Source of the DNA: Parasedimentitalea huanghaiensis
Lineage (GTDB): Bacteria; Pseudomonadota; Alphaproteobacteria; Rhodobacterales; Rhodobacteraceae
Direction: 5' to 3'
Length of the DNA stretch: 64,000 bases
Assembly (NCBI RefSeq): GCF_009753675.1
Contig: NZ_WQLV01000009.1
Coordinates: 1-64,000 of the forward strand
Part shown: positions 35,703-46,067 of the stretch, piece after piece
Layout of the letters: the number at the start of each line of letters is the position of its first letter
Position numbering within the stretch: the first letter of the stretch is position 1
Notes under the pieces: model-generated
The model's input: only the letters and a program-made list of their open reading frames with translations
What the model was told of the DNA's origin: nothing
Databases searched by the model: none
Program-made: the position numbers and the translations under genes

Positions 35703-37116
35703 ATGCGAGCACTCAGATATCTTTTTGTTTCTGCCCTTCTCCTGTCTCTTTACTTGCTACCAGCACAGCAAGCGAGCGCCGATCAAACGCGAAAGGACCA
35801 AGCGCGAGCAGAGCTTGTTGCTTCAACTGGGAAGACGGATTTTGCTTATCTTGCCCCTCTTCGAAATGGTCTTTCAGCAATAACTTTGGTTTGGTCAATA
35901 GATCGTCCGACGCAAGATCGGATCGCCAAATTGACAGCTAATCTCTCAAGTATTATTTCAGGCGGAACGTCGAGCCGCTCCCCCTATGAAATCAGTACAT
36001 TCCTGAGATTAAAGGGGATCAGGCAAGACATCAGTACAAACGGGAGCAATCTGTTGCTCACCGTTTCTGCACCCGAAGAGGTTTTTCCAGAAACACTTGT
36101 ACACCTCGAGAACCTTTTGCTTAAGCCGGAATTCTCGAAAGGCTGGTATGCAAGGGAACTTCAAGAAATCAATCTTGAGAACTCTAGCAAAACGAGAAGA
36201 CCATCGGATGTTTTAAACGAAGTCTCTTACTTACTTGCATTTGAACCTGATGAAGCAGCTATCGTTGAAGTTATGGCCAGTTTCGTTTTGGGCGCCCCAA
36301 TCAGGCAATCTTGAGATCCGGAGATCCGAAAGTAGAACGCCGTGCCAGTCGCCTGATCAATAAACTTCCCAAGGCGAAGGCAAAGTGGGAATGGCCCTTT
36401 GCAAGCTGGGCAAACGCACTAACCGGAATAGAAAAACGCCCGTTTGCCCTGCCAACCGGTACCATTCATTTTGCGGACCCCAACTCCACTGAAATGCTGA
36501 TCCTGTTCGTGAAAGCAGAAGCGTTCAAAGACGATGTCGATCAAATAGGCGCAAATCTGTTAATGGATTATATTGGTGCCAACCAAGGCTCCGAGATGTT
36601 CCGGATTATCCGACAGGAAATGCGCGCGGCCTACGATCCACGCTCTGACTTCATTATCATGAATAAGAACCAGGCGATCTTATCGCTGAGTGCGACAGTT
36701 GAGGCGGAAAGATGGCCGGAAGTTCATACTAAAATGCAGGAGATTTATGAAACCTCTCGTGCTGGAGGGATTGAGCGAACAGGGTTGAAAATCCAACATG
36801 ATCAATTGAATAGACTATATTTCAATCGTTTCTTTAGTGACCCGGTCTGGGGGGCGCAATTTTATCTTACTGAACATCCAACAGGGGCCGATGGCACAAT
36901 AACTTTCCCGCTTTTGAAGCGCTTGAAACTGTGTCTCTGGACAAGATAGTTGCAAACTCAGAGGAGCATTTGCCGCCTTTGGACGATTTCCTTCTTATTC
37001 TCATCGGAGGGGGAATAGCTCCGGCGGAGGCTCTAAAGTCAAATGGCTATTGCTCGCTTCCAAAGAACACTCCCCTTAGTTTTTGCCTTGATACGCTGTC
37101 GAATGTCCAAAGCTAA
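35703..37116 (+). pseudogene. M16 family partner protein, frameshifted twice
   Basis: Three ORFs in three frames (35703-36314, 36311-36949, 36931-37116) give one M16-like protein of about 470 residues with a signal peptide (ending ASA). The frame moves by one at about 36295-36298 in a C-run (FVLGAP then NQAILRSGDP) and again at about 36912 in a C-run (ITFP then AFEALETVSL). Restoring one C at each place joins all three. The C-terminal text APAEALKSNGYCSLPKNTP is typical of the family. No HxxEH is seen, as expected for the non-catalytic partner. The lesions are either true single-base deletions or homopolymer length errors in the assembly. Confidence 0.8.
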
Positions 37117-37320
37117 AAATTGCAATTAGCCTCACAGTGATTGCTGCCAAAAGCAGTGGAACCGAACTTCAGTAAAAGGGTTCCAGCCGACTACTTGCTG
37201 CGTTTTTTACGAATGCTGGCAAGTGCGCATCTTATCCAACCTTCGCAATGGATCGGCACCCCTAGTTTTGAGTGGGGTTGCCACAGCCATAGTAAGCGTT
37301 GGGTTGGTATGAAACGGGTT

Positions 37321-39051
37321 TCACGCCACCCGTTGTTCAAGATCTGCCAGCATTTGTTTGACGTCTTCAAACTTGGCCTTGGTTCTGATGTAAGAGTTCC
37401 GCGAACCAGAATAGTGCTGATGTTTGACCACTTTATCAAGATGCCCCCATGGGAAGTACCCCAACATTGAATATCCACCCTGCCCACTTGTAGACATTAT
37501 TGTGGCTCGTGAAACGGCCTCCCGAACCAGCTTTCTAGTCTCTGCAGCTTCCGCTCTATTGTCTTCCCAATCCTTGACTATTGATTGAGCGGCTTCCGCC
37601 ATAGCCTGAAGGTCGTCTGTATCTGCGCTAACGGATTGCACCATTTCCTCAACCAGTCTGGGCGCGTCATCATAGGCTTGTTGGGCGGCTTCAACGCTTT
37701 GATGTAACTTCCCGCTTTTGCAGTTGGCTTCCAGTCGGGAATTCAAAGTTTCCAATTTCTTCAGGGCACTAAGAAGTTCCTTATCGTCCTGACCGGCTTC
37801 AGAGCGAGATTTTGTGATCATAGCAGAAATTTTATTGATTGTGGGAATAAGGGTATCGTTCAACCCCGTCGTTGCCGTTTCAAACCATTCGTCTGCTGAA
37901 CGACCTAACCTGCTACCCGTGGTGCAATCCAAAAACATTTCCTTCGCATGCACCGCTGCGGTTTCGACGTCTTTTGCCAGTTTCATAATCTTCTTAAGCG
38001 CGTCTTCCAGCTTGTCGACCACCTTGAAACTTCGCTTACCGGGTGAGGCTTCAGTCGTCGTGGCGTCAATTTCATCCGCAAGTGTTTTGAACTCTGCAGT
38101 GGCCGTTGTAACGCGCCGGCTGGCATCGCCCAGTGCAGACGCCACTAGGCGCAGCGGAAACTCGTCGGAATGAATGCCGTTTTTCTGAGCCTGAAGTGCA
38201 ATCAGACGCTTTGTAAAGGTTTCACTTGTTTCTTCGGTGAGCTTGTTCAGGTTGAGTTCGGCCTCAGAACGGCAACGCAAACCGCCTCGCTGGTCGCCAG
38301 CTGCAAGGCATTTCTTCCCTTGTTGCACGGACTTAATAAGCTCAGCTGTTCTTTCTTTCGAAGTCTTATTCAGAAAATCTATAATGACCCGCAGCACATT
38401 GCCGACTTTAGCCTGGAATTGATCTTGTTTGGCCCGAACCGCCTTTTCGTGGAAAGCAATTCCAGCAACCAGTTTTTTGAGAAGAATGCGATCATTTTTA
38501 GCAGGAAAGGCAGCAATGACTTTACGGGCCTCTCCTTTGATACTGTCCAAAACCTGAATGGTTTCGTCAAACGCGCGCGCGGTTGTTACTCCGTTCAAAG
38601 TCTCGAGCTTGGACTGAAATTGTGGGATCATCACATTCAAATCTGACGGGTCCTGGACGGTTGAGCCCAGGGTCCTTTGCCACCATTCTACTGTCAGCGG
38701 ATCACGCGCCGTCGCGCGGCCCAAAACACCCTGATTTTTGGACTTACTGCTTAACGCTTCCTCGCCCGAGATATCACCATAGTTGCGGATCAGAATAATG
38801 TCGTCTTCACCGAAATGGTGTTTCTTGTCATGTTTGATCCTGAAAACAAGGTTCTTTTGTACCAGTCCGATTTTACAATAGGGCTTCTTTAGCGCAGCCC
38901 CTGCGGCTTGACCCATCAAATTTTTAGCACGAGTAAGGCCTGTGGAATCGAAATCCACACCAACAAAGGCGCGTGCATCATTCCATTTGAATTGGCGGAG
39001 TTCGCGCTCATATTCCTTTTCCGATTTGTCCATTTTTGGAAATTTTGCCAT
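37321..39051 (-). CDS. large coiled-coil protein, unknown function
   Basis: 576 residues. An N-terminal region of about 130 residues is mixed (KWNDARAFVGVDFDSTGLTR, KKPYCKIGLVQKNLVFRIKH). The rest is long alpha-helix with heptad-like Lys, Glu and Ala content and no signal peptide or membrane segment. The C-terminus has a short Gly/Tyr-rich stretch (STSGQGGYSMLGYFPWG). The ATG has AAGGA about 8 bases upstream. No family is recognised. It is divergent from two other helix-rich genes (39517-40590), and the three may form a system. Related style is seen in the broken gene at 22.4-23.5 kb. Confidence 0.7.
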   Translation of the reverse strand: MAKFPKMDKSEKEYERELRQFKWNDARAFVGVDFDSTGLTRAKNLMGQAAGAALKKPYCKIGLVQKNLVFRIKHDKKHHFGEDDIILIRNYGDISGEEALSSKSKNQGVLGRATARDPLTVEWWQRTLGSTVQDPSDLNVMIPQFQSKLETLNGVTTARAFDETIQVLDSIKGEARKVIAAFPAKNDRILLKKLVAGIAFHEKAVRAKQDQFQAKVGNVLRVIIDFLNKTSKERTAELIKSVQQGKKCLAAGDQRGGLRCRSEAELNLNKLTEETSETFTKRLIALQAQKNGIHSDEFPLRLVASALGDASRRVTTATAEFKTLADEIDATTTEASPGKRSFKVVDKLEDALKKIMKLAKDVETAAVHAKEMFLDCTTGSRLGRSADEWFETATTGLNDTLIPTINKISAMITKSRSEAGQDDKELLSALKKLETLNSRLEANCKSGKLHQSVEAAQQAYDDAPRLVEEMVQSVSADTDDLQAMAEAAQSIVKDWEDNRAEAAETRKLVREAVSRATIMSTSGQGGYSMLGYFPWGHLDKVVKHQHYSGSRNSYIRTKAKFEDVKQMLADLEQRVA

Positions 39052-39516
39052 GCGCGAAATCCTTTTTTTTACCTAAACGGCAAACGAATAAAACCGGCTA
39101 ATTTCAACCGCTCTTGCCCAACTTGAATGCAATCTTCTGCATGTTGTCGCGTTTTTATGTTTCAATCAAGCTGCGCTACATGCCCAACGCAGGACAGCGC
39201 CCTGAGATGCGGAAGCCATCGACCGGAATTATCTGACCCCAAAAAACCTTTGTTACCCTTCAAGGCCCAGAGGCCGTGCTCGCCCCATGGCATACCGGCC
39301 CCGATTGAAACCTGTGCCAGCAGAACAGAACCGCTGAGAATAGCAGATTGATATGACACCATGATCCTTCTTAACATGGCTGCGAAGTGGTCGAACAACT
39401 AGGACCACCTCATTAATCCGCAAATTATTATTTGGAAAATGAGCTCAATGGTTTAAGTTTGGCTTACTCCTCTTTTACGTGTTTTTGCATTTTTCTTTAT
39501 TAGGAGATCTTCGTTT
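39052..39516. other. divergent intergenic region of the coiled-coil cluster
   Basis: A 465-bp gap separates the two coiled-coil transcription units. The stretch just before 39517 is AT-rich with AGGAGA as ribosome binding site. A 66-codon minus-strand ORF (39162-39362, MVSYQSAILSGSVLLAQVSI at its start) resembles a signal peptide, but AAGGA is only two bases from the ATG and no homology is apparent, so it is not called as a gene. Confidence 0.35.
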
Positions 39517-40182
39517 ATGTCGAACAGGTTACCCGTATTCTTCAAACATCTCAAAAAAGTTCGTGTGAGCCATGTAAAAGCAGCGATCCAGGATCCTGCA
39601 AAGACCTATGGGCTATGTTTGGGCGAAATACGCCTGAAACAAGCGATGTACCAACGCGTCATGTTTGCCAAAAAACCAAGTTTTGCCAACATCAACGGAT
39701 CCTTTGTTCCTTCCGGTGGCCCGCTTGCAAAATTGAAGGCAGAGCAATTTGAATCCGCGCATAAGGATTACGTGACGCGTATGAATAAACTGAAACAGGA
39801 CATAGAAGACCCCAGTATCTATCTCATTGCTGCCCTAGCTGTCGCCCTTGCCAATTTTCTTGAGAAAGCTGTGGAGGAAGAGGAAAGGCAGGACAACGCC
39901 TTGGCAAAATTGGAAGCAGACCTGGACAAGGATATTGCTACGCTAATCAAGGACAAACAGGTGTTGAAGGACCTCAATCTTACCGAAGCCAAGCTCAAAA
40001 AAGAAGCTGACACTTGGATCGGCTGGGCCTGGGGCGCAGCTGCGACACAGCGCGAGGAAGTAATCCAGGAGATCGCGAAAGTAGAGAAAGAAATCGATAC
40101 CCTCTGCAAGGCAGTCAAGTCTCGTCAAGCAAGCATCGCGTCGATCAAGCTTGAGCAACAGATTTTTGAACTTACTCTGTAA
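39517..40182 (+). CDS. helix-rich protein with central hydrophobic segment, unknown
   Basis: 221 residues. The middle carries a hydrophobic stretch (IYLIAALAVALANFLEKA, about 101-118) and a second aromatic patch (WIGWAWGAAA) lies between charged helices (LEADLDKDIATLIKD, EIAKVEKEIDTLCKAVKS). There is no signal peptide. This helix / hydrophobic patch / helix layout is seen in alpha-helical membrane-active proteins but also elsewhere, so the role is open. AGGAGA precedes the ATG. The next gene starts 12 bp later on the same strand. Confidence 0.65.
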   Translation: MSNRLPVFFKHLKKVRVSHVKAAIQDPAKTYGLCLGEIRLKQAMYQRVMFAKKPSFANINGSFVPSGGPLAKLKAEQFESAHKDYVTRMNKLKQDIEDPSIYLIAALAVALANFLEKAVEEEERQDNALAKLEADLDKDIATLIKDKQVLKDLNLTEAKLKKEADTWIGWAWGAAATQREEVIQEIAKVEKEIDTLCKAVKSRQASIASIKLEQQIFELTL

Positions 40183-40194
40183 GGGAAACCGCCC

Positions 40195-40590
40195 ATGAAA
40201 AAGTCAATAAAAGTAGCCAGTAAATCTATTCAGGCCAAGTTGAAGTCGCTCGAAAGTGATGCGGATAAGCTGGATAAATCTTCGAAAACGCTTGTGAAAA
40301 AAATTACCGGCCACGATGCGCCTTTGATCAAGTTTACCAACATTGAAAGCCAGTACATGGCTGCGATCAAAAAAAGCAACGGTCTTGTCAATGGGAAGCC
40401 TTCTACGGTTCAGGCGCTGAAAAAGGCTGAAAAGGACGCAAGCAAAGCAAAAGTGGCCGCAGCGATCGCAGCTATGGAAAAGGACGTAAAGGAGGCCAAG
40501 GGTCAGAACAAAGATGACAAGGCATTCAAAGCCTATGCTGTCGGAGCGAACAAAGTTATTTCGTCGCTTAAGAAGTTGAAAATTTCGTAA
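40195..40590 (+). CDS. lysine-rich helical small protein, unknown
   Basis: 131 residues, about a quarter lysine, beginning MKKSIKVASKSIQAKLKSLE and ending SSLKKLKIS. It is predicted to be alpha-helical throughout and has no signal peptide. The 12-bp spacing from the previous gene and a GGGAAACC stretch before the ATG suggest an operon. It converges with a GNAT acetyltransferase gene 9 bp away. The high positive charge could allow binding to nucleic acid or an acidic partner; this is speculation. Confidence 0.6.
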   Translation: MKKSIKVASKSIQAKLKSLESDADKLDKSSKTLVKKITGHDAPLIKFTNIESQYMAAIKKSNGLVNGKPSTVQALKKAEKDASKAKVAAAIAAMEKDVKEAKGQNKDDKAFKAYAVGANKVISSLKKLKIS

Positions 40591-40599
40591 TGTAGATGC

Positions 40600-41136
40600 C
40601 TATGCGATATATTTGATCAATATTTGATCTGTTGTTGCAGAGGGTGAGCTAGCTGGCAGTTCAGACATGATGTGATAGCCATGCTTTTTGGTATAGAGTT
40701 GAAAACCCGCGACATTATCTGTCGCACAGAGTAGCGTCACAGCGTCGTAACTGAGTGCGGCAGCTATGTCGCTGACCAACTTCAACAAGGCACTAGCATA
40801 GCCAAGTCGCCGCTTTTCGGGGCGTATGGCCAGGTGGTCAACATTGATCACCCGCCAGCTGCCTTCGTTGTGAAACTGCAGATAGGCACAGCCATCGGCG
40901 AGGCCATCGGGCAGGCACCGAATGACCAGCAAGGTGGTTTGGGCAAAGTCGCTTGCCCCTGCCCAAGCACTCGAAAGCTCAGCGGCTTCCTTCCGGATCA
41001 CATCCGGGTCGCGCGAAATCTCAAGACCAGAGCCAAGGTTATAGGCGACGCGTGCATCAGTTGAAACAACCTCTACCCAAGCGCCTCCCGTTCCCAGCCC
41101 AAGAGCCTGTATGGTTTTCGTTCGCCCGGAAATCAT
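40600..41136 (-). CDS. GNAT family N-acetyltransferase
   Basis: 178 residues with a GNAT core. Motif A, VDHLAIRPEKRRLGYASALLK, holds the acetyl-CoA-binding R-x-x-x-G-x-A pattern, followed by VTLLCATDNVAGFQLYTKKH. The substrate cannot be inferred. GAGG lies 4-5 bases before the ATG. It converges with the lysine-rich protein gene and is not obviously linked to the coiled-coil cluster, though a modification role is possible. Confidence 0.8.
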   Translation of the reverse strand: MISGRTKTIQALGLGTGGAWVEVVSTDARVAYNLGSGLEISRDPDVIRKEAAELSSAWAGASDFAQTTLLVIRCLPDGLADGCAYLQFHNEGSWRVINVDHLAIRPEKRRLGYASALLKLVSDIAAALSYDAVTLLCATDNVAGFQLYTKKHGYHIMSELPASSPSATTDQILIKYIA

Positions 41137-41345
41137 GCGGCCTCGTCCAGTGTTGGGTTCAATGACATTCAGCTGAAAGCATTAAAAATCAAACCTGCTG
41201 TACTTCGATAGTACGGCGCTCCCTTGTTAGATGTTAAATTAGCAGAGGCATACGCAGGTTACTCAATCCAAATAGTCATATCTGAACAACCAATACACCG
41301 ATCAAGTATTTCCTCTATGCTACCGATCTCCTCAGAACGAACCAC

Positions 41346-41537
41346 TCAATGAGCCCCATCGCGCTCTTCAAGACCAACCCAACCGCTATGATCGACACCT
41401 AGCGAAACGGCTTGTCCGTCGTTTAGCTTCGCCATTGCTTCGTCCGCGGTTAGTCGCACCTTTTGCAACTGAAATTGACCGCATGCAGAAAACCCCACAA
41501 TGACAAAAAGAGAAATCGACAGCCTCAGTGACGTCAC
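41346..41537 (-). CDS. small lipoprotein
   Basis: 63 residues with an N-terminal hydrophobic stretch and a lipobox-like VGFSACGQ (cleavage before Cys19). The mature part contains TADEAMAKLNDGQAVSLGVD. The GTG start has AAAGGA at good spacing. No family is recognised. It stands alone on the minus strand, downstream of another exported protein gene (41667-42158), with 129 bp between. Confidence 0.6.
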   Translation of the reverse strand: MTSLRLSISLFVIVGFSACGQFQLQKVRLTADEAMAKLNDGQAVSLGVDHSGWVGLEERDGAH

Positions 41538-41666
41538 GTTCTGTTCCTTTGTTAGACCGCTGCAAGGCCCTGCACCCCTAGGTCAAGCCCCACCGCGCAA
41601 CGCGTAGAGGAGATCATTAGACCTCCAACCCTCATCACTCGAACGGTGGAAAGGAACTCCCATGCA

Positions 41667-42158
41667 TCACTCCACTAGAAATGGCTGCCCACTCTTAGAT
41701 ATGTTGATTTCAACCATCCTGACTATGTGGTTTTCGTCCGAAGCATACGGATATTCTGAGACCGGAATAAAGATCTCCAAGCCTTCAGTTTCGTGGTTGG
41801 GACGCACTATGGTCTTTGACACATAAGCGTCATTAAAACCTCTAGGGTCTGTGGTGCTTCCTTTGTGGACCAAATAGCAATCTGACGAACCTTCATCATT
41901 TTCAATGTGAAGAACCACCCAAGCGCCAGCAGAAACGGGCTCTCCTGCGAAAGACAAGGAGATCCGCACACGGCCGAGAAACCCGTCAGTTTCCACAATG
42001 TCAAAAACATTTTCGCTAACGGGAGAGGGGATATCTCCAATTGTATCGTGATAGTCGCAATCTCCAGAAATGGCATCCGCCTTTGCAACATCGGCAAAAG
42101 CCAGTGCCGCACTTCCAAATAAAGCTCCGATAATCAAGTTCTTGAAATACTTATTCAT
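41667..42158 (-). CDS. exported protein of unknown function
   Basis: About 163 residues with a signal peptide ending near AKADA (1-28). The mature portion is beta-rich with two cysteines early (GDCDYHD, SSDCYLVHKG), which could form a disulfide. The ATG at 42158 was chosen for GGAG 6 bases upstream; the open frame continues 19 codons further with no feature. No family is recognised. It is divergent from the MacA-like gene across a 412-bp gap. Confidence 0.6.
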   Translation of the reverse strand: MNKYFKNLIIGALFGSAALAFADVAKADAISGDCDYHDTIGDIPSPVSENVFDIVETDGFLGRVRISLSFAGEPVSAGAWVVLHIENDEGSSDCYLVHKGSTTDPRGFNDAYVSKTIVRPNHETEGLEIFIPVSEYPYASDENHIVRMVEINISKSGQPFLVE

Positions 42159-42570
42159 TTTCCACTCCATGACCGCGCCAAGCGGGCTAAAAACCCTTCT
42201 GACGGCAGATTTCAAATCTCAAATACGAACCACCTGCAATATGGCTGCCCAACTGTGACCTACCCGCCGCCAAAAATATAGGCCGCTCTTACATTCCTCT
42301 CTGACTAGGCAGCTGGAATTCGACCACTAGAGCCAACACGGACCTGTCTCGGCCTGATGCCGCGCCTCCTATCGCATTAATTGCAACAAAGGAGACGAAG
42401 CATAGGACTGCAGTGAACTAATTTCGCAACGATCTATGCAGATCGCACTGACCAGTGGGCTTACACGCAGGCAAGCGGAGAGCCGGATTTGCTACGCACC
42501 ACAGGAAATTCCGCGGTTCATCAAAACTGGAAATTGTGGCGCCACGCGTTCAAAGACCTAATTTAGCCCT
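42159..42570. other. intergenic region before the MacAB-type genes
   Basis: No gene was found. A 6-bp inverted repeat, CGATCT (42430-42435) and AGATCG (42440-42445) around ATGC, is a weak operator candidate. The MacA-like ATG at 42571 lacks a clear ribosome binding site, so its translation start is less certain than most. Confidence 0.35.
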
Positions 42571-43929
42571 ATGCAATTTAAAAACCGGATTGGATTTCTC
42601 GCCATCGTGATTGCGTCCGTCGTCGCGGGGGCGAGGTATTTCTCCGAGGATCGTCAGAGAATTTCTTACATTGAGACAGAGATTGCATCTGGCGATATTG
42701 TGGTCTCTATCTCGGCTGTTGGGAGTTTGCGACCCATTGGAATGGTCGAAATAAGTTCGTCCACCTCCGGCCAGATTGCTGAAATCAATGTCGACTTCAA
42801 TGATACAGTCAAGAAGGGCGAGCCGCTCGCCGTTCTTGACCGCCGGGTGCTGGTCGCCAACCTAAAAGAGGTCAGAGCCGCACTCGCTGTCGCGCAGGCT
42901 AATGCCGAGATGGCCAAAGCACGAATTACCAAAGCCGACGCCGATTTGGCCGACGCCCGTCTGCGCGGTGAAGTCGCACGCACCAAAATCGATGGCAGCT
43001 TTGCCAAGCACAGTCAGATAGAAAGCGCACTAAATAGGACACGCTTGCTCTTAAAACGAAAGAGCGTCGCGGCAAGCGAACTCGAACGAGCTGAATATGC
43101 TTTTCAAGCCTCGCTTTCCGAACTGGCAATCGCACGATTGGAGCAGGAAGTCGCGCAGATGCGAATCCAGAGCGCTGTTGCAGATGTCACGATAGCCAAA
43201 GTGGAACTCACGAATGCCAGGGCCGCGATCCAACAAAAGGAGGCATCCGTCGACCGGGCAATTATAGAACTGGAGCGCGCCACAGTGCGGGCTCCTATCG
43301 ACGGTTTAGTTGTTGGGCGCAGTGTTGAGCTCGGCCAGACCGTTTCTGCAAGCCTCGAAGCTCCGACGCTCTTTACCTTAGCCGAAGACCTGAAGAACAT
43401 GGAAGTGCGCGCGATCATTGACGAGTCCGACATTATTCGAATCCGGCTAAACCAAATTGCGACGGTAACTGTCGATGCTTTGGAGGATAGAAGTTACTCC
43501 GGCAAGGTCACACAGATCCGGAGACTTTCAGATGACGAGGATGGTGTAGTTACCTATACGATTGTCCTGACCGTTCAAAACCCTGATCTTATCCTCTTGC
43601 CTGGCATGACAGCCTTGGTCGACATCGTTGTGGAGGAGAATTTGGATGTGCTGAAAGTTCCAAATTCCGCGCTTCGGTTCCGCCCGCAAAATGCTGACAA
43701 ACTTCTGGAAATTGCGCAGTTGGAAACGCCCAGTTTCGATGCGGGCCAGTTGATTTGGAAACAGGACGGCGTGGGTGGCCTGTTGCCTCTCCCCATCCAG
43801 GGCGGGCTGACAGATGGGACTGCGACTGCAATGGTCCAGGGCGAACTAAACGCTGGAGATCATGTGGTGATTGGCACGCGCGTAACGCGTGATGTACGCG
43901 GTCTCTTTGGCCTGAAGATCGGGTTTTGA
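42571..43929 (+). CDS. periplasmic adaptor protein of a MacAB-type exporter
   Basis: 452 residues of the HlyD/MacA family. A membrane anchor (about 7-24) is followed by a barrel-sandwich domain (ISSSTSGQIAEINVDFNDTV, KKGEPLAVLD), a long alpha-hairpin coiled coil (about 90-240), then the second half of the lipoyl motif (TVRAPIDGLVVGRSVELGQ) and a beta-barrel domain. It links an inner-membrane ABC pump to an outer-membrane channel. The stop overlaps the MacB-like ATG by one base (TGATG). No TolC-like gene is nearby, so an outer-membrane partner must be encoded elsewhere. Related operons export macrolides, peptides or lipids; the substrate is unknown. Confidence 0.9.
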   Translation: MQFKNRIGFLAIVIASVVAGARYFSEDRQRISYIETEIASGDIVVSISAVGSLRPIGMVEISSSTSGQIAEINVDFNDTVKKGEPLAVLDRRVLVANLKEVRAALAVAQANAEMAKARITKADADLADARLRGEVARTKIDGSFAKHSQIESALNRTRLLLKRKSVAASELERAEYAFQASLSELAIARLEQEVAQMRIQSAVADVTIAKVELTNARAAIQQKEASVDRAIIELERATVRAPIDGLVVGRSVELGQTVSASLEAPTLFTLAEDLKNMEVRAIIDESDIIRIRLNQIATVTVDALEDRSYSGKVTQIRRLSDDEDGVVTYTIVLTVQNPDLILLPGMTALVDIVVEENLDVLKVPNSALRFRPQNADKLLEIAQLETPSFDAGQLIWKQDGVGGLLPLPIQGGLTDGTATAMVQGELNAGDHVVIGTRVTRDVRGLFGLKIGF

Positions 43930-46001
43930 TGCCACCCTGCATTCTCAAATTGAGCAAGCTCTCTCGCGTTTATGAGATGGGGGGGCACTCTGTTCGAGCC
44001 CTACATGAAGTCGATTTACAGATCAACGAAGGGGAATTCGTTGCGATTGTGGGCCGCTCGGGGTCCGGAAAGTCGTCGTTACTCAATATCATCGGTTTTC
44101 TGGACTCTCCCAGCAGTGGCCGGTTTGAGCTTGAAGGTAAGGATGTATCTGTGCTGGACGCAGAAAGCCGGGCGATTATTCGGAACCAAAGGATCGGATT
44201 TGTATTCCAATCCTATAATTTACTCTCTCGAAGCAATGCGCGTCAAAATGTCGAAGTCCCACTGATCTACAGGGGGCTATCGTCAGGCGAGCGTTCGAAA
44301 AGCGTGCAACATGCTCTCGACGTTGTCGGGCTTTCCGACCGTTCAGATCATAGCGCGCAACAACTCTCTGGCGGTGAACAACAACGTGTGGCACTTGCAC
44401 GGGCTCTTGTATGCGACCCAAGCATCATTCTCGCCGACGAACCCACTGGCGCGCTGGATAGCGCAACGGCGCATTCCGTTATGCAAATGCTAAAATCTTT
44501 TCACGCGGCGGGCATGACGATAGTGCTCGTGACCCATGACCCCGAAGTTTCCGCTAATGCAGAGCGGATCGTAACGTTGAGTGACGGCCAGGTCATAGGA
44601 GACACCGCCGACCCTTTCATGCCCAACGATGCGACAACCCACACCTCACCTCCAGATGCCCTCGCAGCGCCCGCGCATAGGCTCAGCGCATTATCCCAGA
44701 CAGACGAGGAACACACAAAAAAGCTACCGCACACGACGGGAAAGTCCGCAATTTCCAGGTCAAGGCCGCTAGAACCAGTTGGTCTCAGCCTCATTGCCGG
44801 ACTGCGCATTGCGCTCGCCTCTCTTTGGACCGCAAAAATGCGAAGCGCGCTGACGGCGCTTGGGATCGTAATCGGAGTTGCTGCTGTGATCACTATGGTC
44901 GCGGTCGGGCGCGGGGCGCAGGTTCAAGTTGAACAACAAATTAACAGTCTTGGGGCCCTCGTGTTGCTGATTGAAGCAGCGCCGCAGGAGGGGACTGGCA
45001 GTGAGGACCGCATTGTTCCGCTGACCGTGGATGATGCCGTTGCGATTTCAGAGGAAATCCGGGGCATCGAAGTGGCAGCACCTGTAGTGTCAGGAGGGAT
45101 GCGTGCCGTTAACGGCAACCGGAACCGTTGGACAACCGTTGTCGGCATTACTCTGGACTATCTGCTCGTGCGCGAATGGGACATCATTTCGGGGCGCAAC
45201 TTCAGCACAGACGAATTCCGCTCGCATGCCAAGGTCGGGTTGATCGGTGCAACCGTTGCCAATCGAATTTTTGGAGAGCAAGACCCAGTGGGCGCAGTCA
45301 TCAGATTGGATCATATGCCAATACAGATAGTTGGACGTCTTGCTGAAAAGGGGCAGAGCCCAAACGGATACGATCAGGACAACGTCCTGTTGGTTCCAAT
45401 GCCGACAGCAAAATTACGTTTGCTTGGCACACAATACCGGGCGAACCGGCATGCCGTGCGCTACATTCTCGCAAAAGTCACGTCCGATGCGGAAATGGTG
45501 ACGGCTCAAGAAGAAATTAAAAAACTTATCATCGAACGAAAACAGCGCCGGTCCGCCAATGTTGTTATTCAAAGCCTTGGTGCAATCTTTGCCGCAAAGA
45601 CCGAAGCCTCACGTTCTATCGCCATTCTTTTGGCTGCAGTCGCTTCGGTTTCACTGGTTGTTGGCGGGATTTCGATCATGAACATCATGCTTGTCTCCGT
45701 AACCGAGCGCACGCGCGAGATTGGCTTGCGTCTGGCGCTAGGCGCCCGCCCGCGCGACATCCGCGCGCAATTCCTGACCGAAGCCTTGGTACTGGCATTA
45801 ATTGGAGGGGCGATTGGCATTTCGATCGGGATCGGCCTTGCCACTGCGATTGGTACGATCGCAGATTGGCCGATCATAATCGAACCCTTCGCTGTGATCT
45901 TAGCTGCGTCATTCTCGGGGCTTGTCGGGATCGTTTTTGGCTATTTTCCGGCACGCCGGGCCGCACAGCTTGACCCAATAGAGGCTCTGAGAAGTGAATA
46001 G
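43929..46001 (+). CDS. MacB-type ABC transporter, ATPase-permease fusion
   Basis: 690 residues. The N-terminal ATPase (about 1-225) has Walker [13 protein letters not shown], signature [15 protein letters not shown] and Walker [14 protein letters not shown]. The permease (about 290-690) has one transmembrane helix before a large periplasmic MacB-PCD domain and three helices at the end ([40 protein letters not shown] and a third). This matches MacB. The ATG lies in TGATG with the adaptor stop; a TTG one codon earlier is less likely. A perfect hairpin terminator follows 10 bp after the stop. Confidence 0.93.
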   Translation: MPPCILKLSKLSRVYEMGGHSVRALHEVDLQINEGEFVAIVGRSGSGKSSLLNIIGFLDSPSSGRFELEGKDVSVLDAESRAIIRNQRIGFVFQSYNLLSRSNARQNVEVPLIYRGLSSGERSKSVQHALDVVGLSDRSDHSAQQLSGGEQQRVALARALVCDPSIILADEPTGALDSATAHSVMQMLKSFHAAGMTIVLVTHDPEVSANAERIVTLSDGQVIGDTADPFMPNDATTHTSPPDALAAPAHRLSALSQTDEEHTKKLPHTTGKSAISRSRPLEPVGLSLIAGLRIALASLWTAKMRSALTALGIVIGVAAVITMVAVGRGAQVQVEQQINSLGALVLLIEAAPQEGTGSEDRIVPLTVDDAVAISEEIRGIEVAAPVVSGGMRAVNGNRNRWTTVVGITLDYLLVREWDIISGRNFSTDEFRSHAKVGLIGATVANRIFGEQDPVGAVIRLDHMPIQIVGRLAEKGQSPNGYDQDNVLLVPMPTAKLRLLGTQYRANRHAVRYILAKVTSDAEMVTAQEEIKKLIIERKQRRSANVVIQSLGAIFAAKTEASRSIAILLAAVASVSLVVGGISIMNIMLVSVTERTREIGLRLALGARPRDIRAQFLTEALVLALIGGAIGISIGIGLATAIGTIADWPIIIEPFAVILAASFSGLVGIVFGYFPARRAAQLDPIEALRSE

Positions 46002-46010
46002 CCCCTAAGA

Positions 46011-46037
46011 AAACCCGCGCTTTCAGAGCGCGGGTTT
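46011..46037. terminator. bidirectional hairpin after the MacB-type gene
   Basis: Perfect 11-bp arms, AAACCCGCGCT (46011-46021) and AGCGCGGGTTT (46027-46037), enclose TTCAG. The A and T ends allow it to stop transcription from both the exporter operon and the converging small-protein gene. Confidence 0.85.
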
Positions 46038-46067
46038 GAATGGACTTAAGCTGTATGAGTTCAGGCC

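Noticed and set aside
39162-39362. Minus-strand ORF with signal-peptide-like N-terminus
   Set aside because: Its AAGGA is only two bases from the ATG, and no homology or coupling supports it.
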